This document shows positions 6,967 through 8,013 of a stretch of DNA of 8,013 nucleotides, one piece after another. The notes below the pieces were generated by a model that saw only the letters and a list, made by a program, of their open reading frames with translations, was not told the origin of the DNA and did not search any database. The stretch is from NCBI GenBank assembly GCA_047611425.1, contig JBLFWJ010000156.1, positions 1 through 8,013 of the forward strand. The letters are read 5' to 3'. How positions within the stretch are numbered: the stretch's first letter is position 1; each line of letters begins with the position of its first letter. The DNA is from JBLFWJ01 sp047611425 (GTDB lineage Bacteria > Bacteroidota > Bacteroidia > UBA10329). A program made the position numbers and the translations under genes.

Positions 6967-7764
6967 TCACGCAGCCATATTTCGGGTTTGTAAAAAATGA
7001 TGATATTCATTAGGTGTCATATAGTTCAAAGCTGAGTGTCTTCGATGGATGTTGTACCAAGACTCAATGTATTCAAAGACAGACAGTTGCGACTGTTTGA
7101 TGGTCTGATAACGATTCCATTTTGTCCATCCAGATTTCAATGACTTGAAAAAGCTTTCTGCCACAGCGTTGTCCCAGCAATTTCCTTTTCTACTCATACT
7201 CCGTTTTACTGTTGTGTATGCTTTCAAAAGGTTGGTAAACTCGGTACAGGCGTATTGAACGCCATGGTCTGAATGAACGATTAACTTGGATGTTATGGGT
7301 CTGTTGATTACTGCCATTTTCCAAGCGGCAACAGTAGTATCCTCGGCTCTCATTGTCGTACTCAATGCCCACCCGATGACCTTTCTGTCTCCCAGATCGA
7401 TGATTGTAGTGAGGTAAAGCCAACCTTGCACCGTGGGTATATAAGTGATGTCGGACACCCATACCTTGCCCGTTTCACCTACCTTGTAGTTTCTGTCCAA
7501 AAGGTTGGGAGCAATGCCGAACCCATGCTTGGAATCGGTGGTGGACACTCGGTACTTTTTGGTGACCTTGCTTCGGATACCTGCCTTTCTGCCGGCCGGC
7601 AGGCAGGCAGAAAGGTAGGTAGGTTTCATCAAACGGGCAACGCGAGGTCTGGACGCTCTTCTGTTTTCAGAATTTAACTCAGCGGTGATCCGTGGGCTGC
7701 CGTAGGTCTGCTTAATTCGAGCATGGATCCTTTCGTATCTCATCGGTAAGTTCTCGGTTCTCAA
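6967..7764 (-). CDS. IS3-family transposase orfB, DDE catalytic part (open part of a broken gene)
   Basis: A 265-residue open frame with the rve-type integrase core. The HTH-like YGSPRITAEL segment (residues 21-30) precedes the catalytic triad: Asp105 in VWVSDITYI, Asp166 in VHSDHGVQYA and Glu203 in KGNCWDNAVAESFF, with 36 residues between the last two, close to the family's usual 35. The end, WYNIHRRHSALNYMTPNEY, is standard. The apparent first codon (7762-7764) is TTG and only marks where the frame reopens, so it is unlikely to be a real start. The true orfB N-terminus lies at 7742-7944 and is shifted by indels. Residues about 48-61 (PTYLSACLPAGRKA) replace what is usually a two-residue link in ARLMKxxGIRSKV, and derive from a GC-rich palindrome. 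Confidence 0.88.
   Translation of the reverse strand: MRTENLPMRYERIHARIKQTYGSPRITAELNSENRRASRPRVARLMKPTYLSACLPAGRKAGIRSKVTKKYRVSTTDSKHGFGIAPNLLDRNYKVGETGKVWVSDITYIPTVQGWLYLTTIIDLGDRKVIGWALSTTMRAEDTTVAAWKMAVINRPITSKLIVHSDHGVQYACTEFTNLLKAYTTVKRSMSRKGNCWDNAVAESFFKSLKSGWTKWNRYQTIKQSQLSVFEYIESWYNIHRRHSALNYMTPNEYHHFLQTRNMAA
7578..7621. repeat. GC-rich hairpin inserted in frame within orfB (copy A)
   Basis: Bases 7578-7593 pair with 7606-7621 at 15 of 16 positions (one G/T), with a 12-base GC-rich loop at 7594-7605 that holds part of the palindrome GCCGGCCGGC (7591-7600). Read on the minus strand it encodes TYLSACLPAGRKA, inserted in frame between ARLMK and GIRSKV of the transposase. The composition differs sharply from the surrounding IS. 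Confidence 0.75.
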
Positions 7765-7838
7765 CCGTTCTATTGGACGGGCCGCTTTTCAACCACCGAT
7801 AGTAGCCGCTTCTGCTTACCTGAAGCACTTTAGACATC

Positions 7839-7858
7839 CCTGCCAGCCGGCAGGCTGG
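7839..7858. repeat. 20-base GC-rich palindromic insert in orfB (copy B)
   Basis: The 20-mer CCTGCCAGCCGGCAGGCTGG contains two overlapping hairpins: CCTGCC/GGCAGG (7839-7844 with 7849-7854) and CCAGCC/GGCTGG (7843-7848 with 7853-7858). Removing exactly these bases joins FPIE to KMSKVLQVSRSGYY as expected for orfB. It matches copy A (7589-7608) at 17 of 20 positions. Confidence 0.72.
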
Positions 7859-7889
7859 TTCTCAATGGGAAATATATGGCTGTGTTCCT

Positions 7890-8013
7890 TCATGAATTGG
7901 AATATTTTCCATCGTTCTTGGAGAAGATGCCTACCGCCTTTTTTAAGATGTCGCGTTCCATGTGCATATCGGCCAATTCCTTGCGCAGCCTAGCATTCTA
8001 ACTCTCCGGGGCG
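7890..8013 (-). pseudogene. C-terminal part of IS3 orfA with a probable frameshift (partial)
   Basis: Reading toward the TGA at 7890-7892 gives NARLRKELADMHMERDILKK followed by AVGIFSKNDGK, the coiled-coil and C-terminal end of an IS3 orfA protein, which binds the IS ends and multimerises. Immediately upstream this frame meets TAG at 7998-8000. The shifted frame just before it reads RPGELE, the peptide normally preceding NARLR. Restoring two A residues at 7996-7997 would give ELENARLRKEL in one frame, so a two-base deletion (or equivalent shift) in an A run is likely. The rest of orfA is outside the window. Confidence 0.68.
7938..7944 (-). promoter_or_regulatory. Programmed -1 frameshift heptamer A_AAA_AAG
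   Basis: On the minus strand the orfA codons read TTA AAA AAG, giving the slippery heptamer A_AAA_AAG, the same type used by IS3-family elements and dnaX. The -1 frame after it encodes the orfB N-terminus (GGRHLLQERW), so slippage would make the OrfAB fusion transposase. It lies about 46 bases before the orfA stop. Confidence 0.82.

Larger units (their letters stand above)
7742..7944 (-). pseudogene. Broken N-terminal part of IS3 orfB
   Basis: After -1 slippage at the A_AAA_AAG heptamer the frame reads RHLLQERWKIFQFMKEH, then HIFPIE (ending at 7861), the usual start of an IS3 orfB product. The sequence then holds 20 extra GC-rich bases (7839-7858), after which the expected peptide (MSKVLQVSRSGYYRWLKSG) continues in a different frame. 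A further extra base in the AAAGG run near 7729-7733 returns the reading to the phase of the downstream DDE core. The original frame meets TAA at 7816-7818 in between, so the product is cut unless these indels are assembly errors. 'Expected' refers to my knowledge of the family, not an alignment. Confidence 0.7.
6930..8013 (-). mobile_element. IS3-family insertion sequence, truncated by the window edge
   Basis: The element contains a DDE transposase core, an orfA end, and an A_AAA_AAG slippery site between them, all on the minus strand, which defines an IS3-family element. The left boundary is set at the TG of TGGACTTGCAACAAAAAAGTG (from 6930), which looks like an IS3-type end outside the transposase stop at 6967. 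The other end and most of orfA lie beyond 8013, so terminal repeats and the target duplication cannot be checked. The boundary could be off by several bases. The copy appears inactive (see the orfA and orfB entries). Confidence 0.8.

Overview
The window looks like a chromosomal piece of a marine or freshwater member of the Bacteroidota, probably Flavobacteriales-like. This is inferred from family content: type IX secretion (T9SS) C-terminal sorting tails, a DUF2807 'head GIN' lipoprotein, an FG-GAP/ASPIC-UnbV protein, absence of strong Shine-Dalgarno sequences before most starts, and a TAnnTTTG-type promoter octamer. Base composition leans AT, except for two very GC-rich palindromic inserts near the right end.

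Layout. Bases 2-121 are the C-terminal end of a plus-strand gene with a T9SS-like tail, closed by a strong hairpin terminator (140-180) that probably also serves the opposing gene. Minus-strand genes follow: a small STAS/SpoIIAA-like protein (234-608, TTG start), a lipocalin-like lipoprotein (692-1090), and a DUF2807 lipoprotein (1087-1857) whose stop overlaps the start of the lipocalin-like gene by ATGA. A 156-bp divergent intergenic region separates these from a plus-strand pair: a DUF885 lipoprotein with an HEAIPGH motif (2014-3771) and a GNAT/FemAB-like acyltransferase (3785-5074). A converging minus-strand gene (5100-6851) encodes a secreted seven-motif FG-GAP propeller with an ASPIC/UnbV domain and a T9SS tail. 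The right end (about 6930 to beyond 8013) is an IS3-family insertion sequence, cut by the window edge.

How the genes relate. Most products are envelope or exported proteins: three lipoproteins, one T9SS substrate and one partial T9SS substrate. The DUF2807/lipocalin pair and the DUF885/acyltransferase pair look like two small operons, but no shared pathway is visible.

Most notable point. The IS3 transposase region has an intact DDE core and a classic A_AAA_AAG frameshift heptamer. It is nevertheless broken by a probable orfA frameshift and by a 20-base GC-rich palindromic insert in orfB. A related palindrome sits in frame farther along orfB as an extra peptide. The two inserts match at 17 of 20 bases, which suggests a small dispersed palindromic repeat family that has entered this element twice. 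I see no defence system, CRISPR array, RNA gene or clearly new multi-gene system here.
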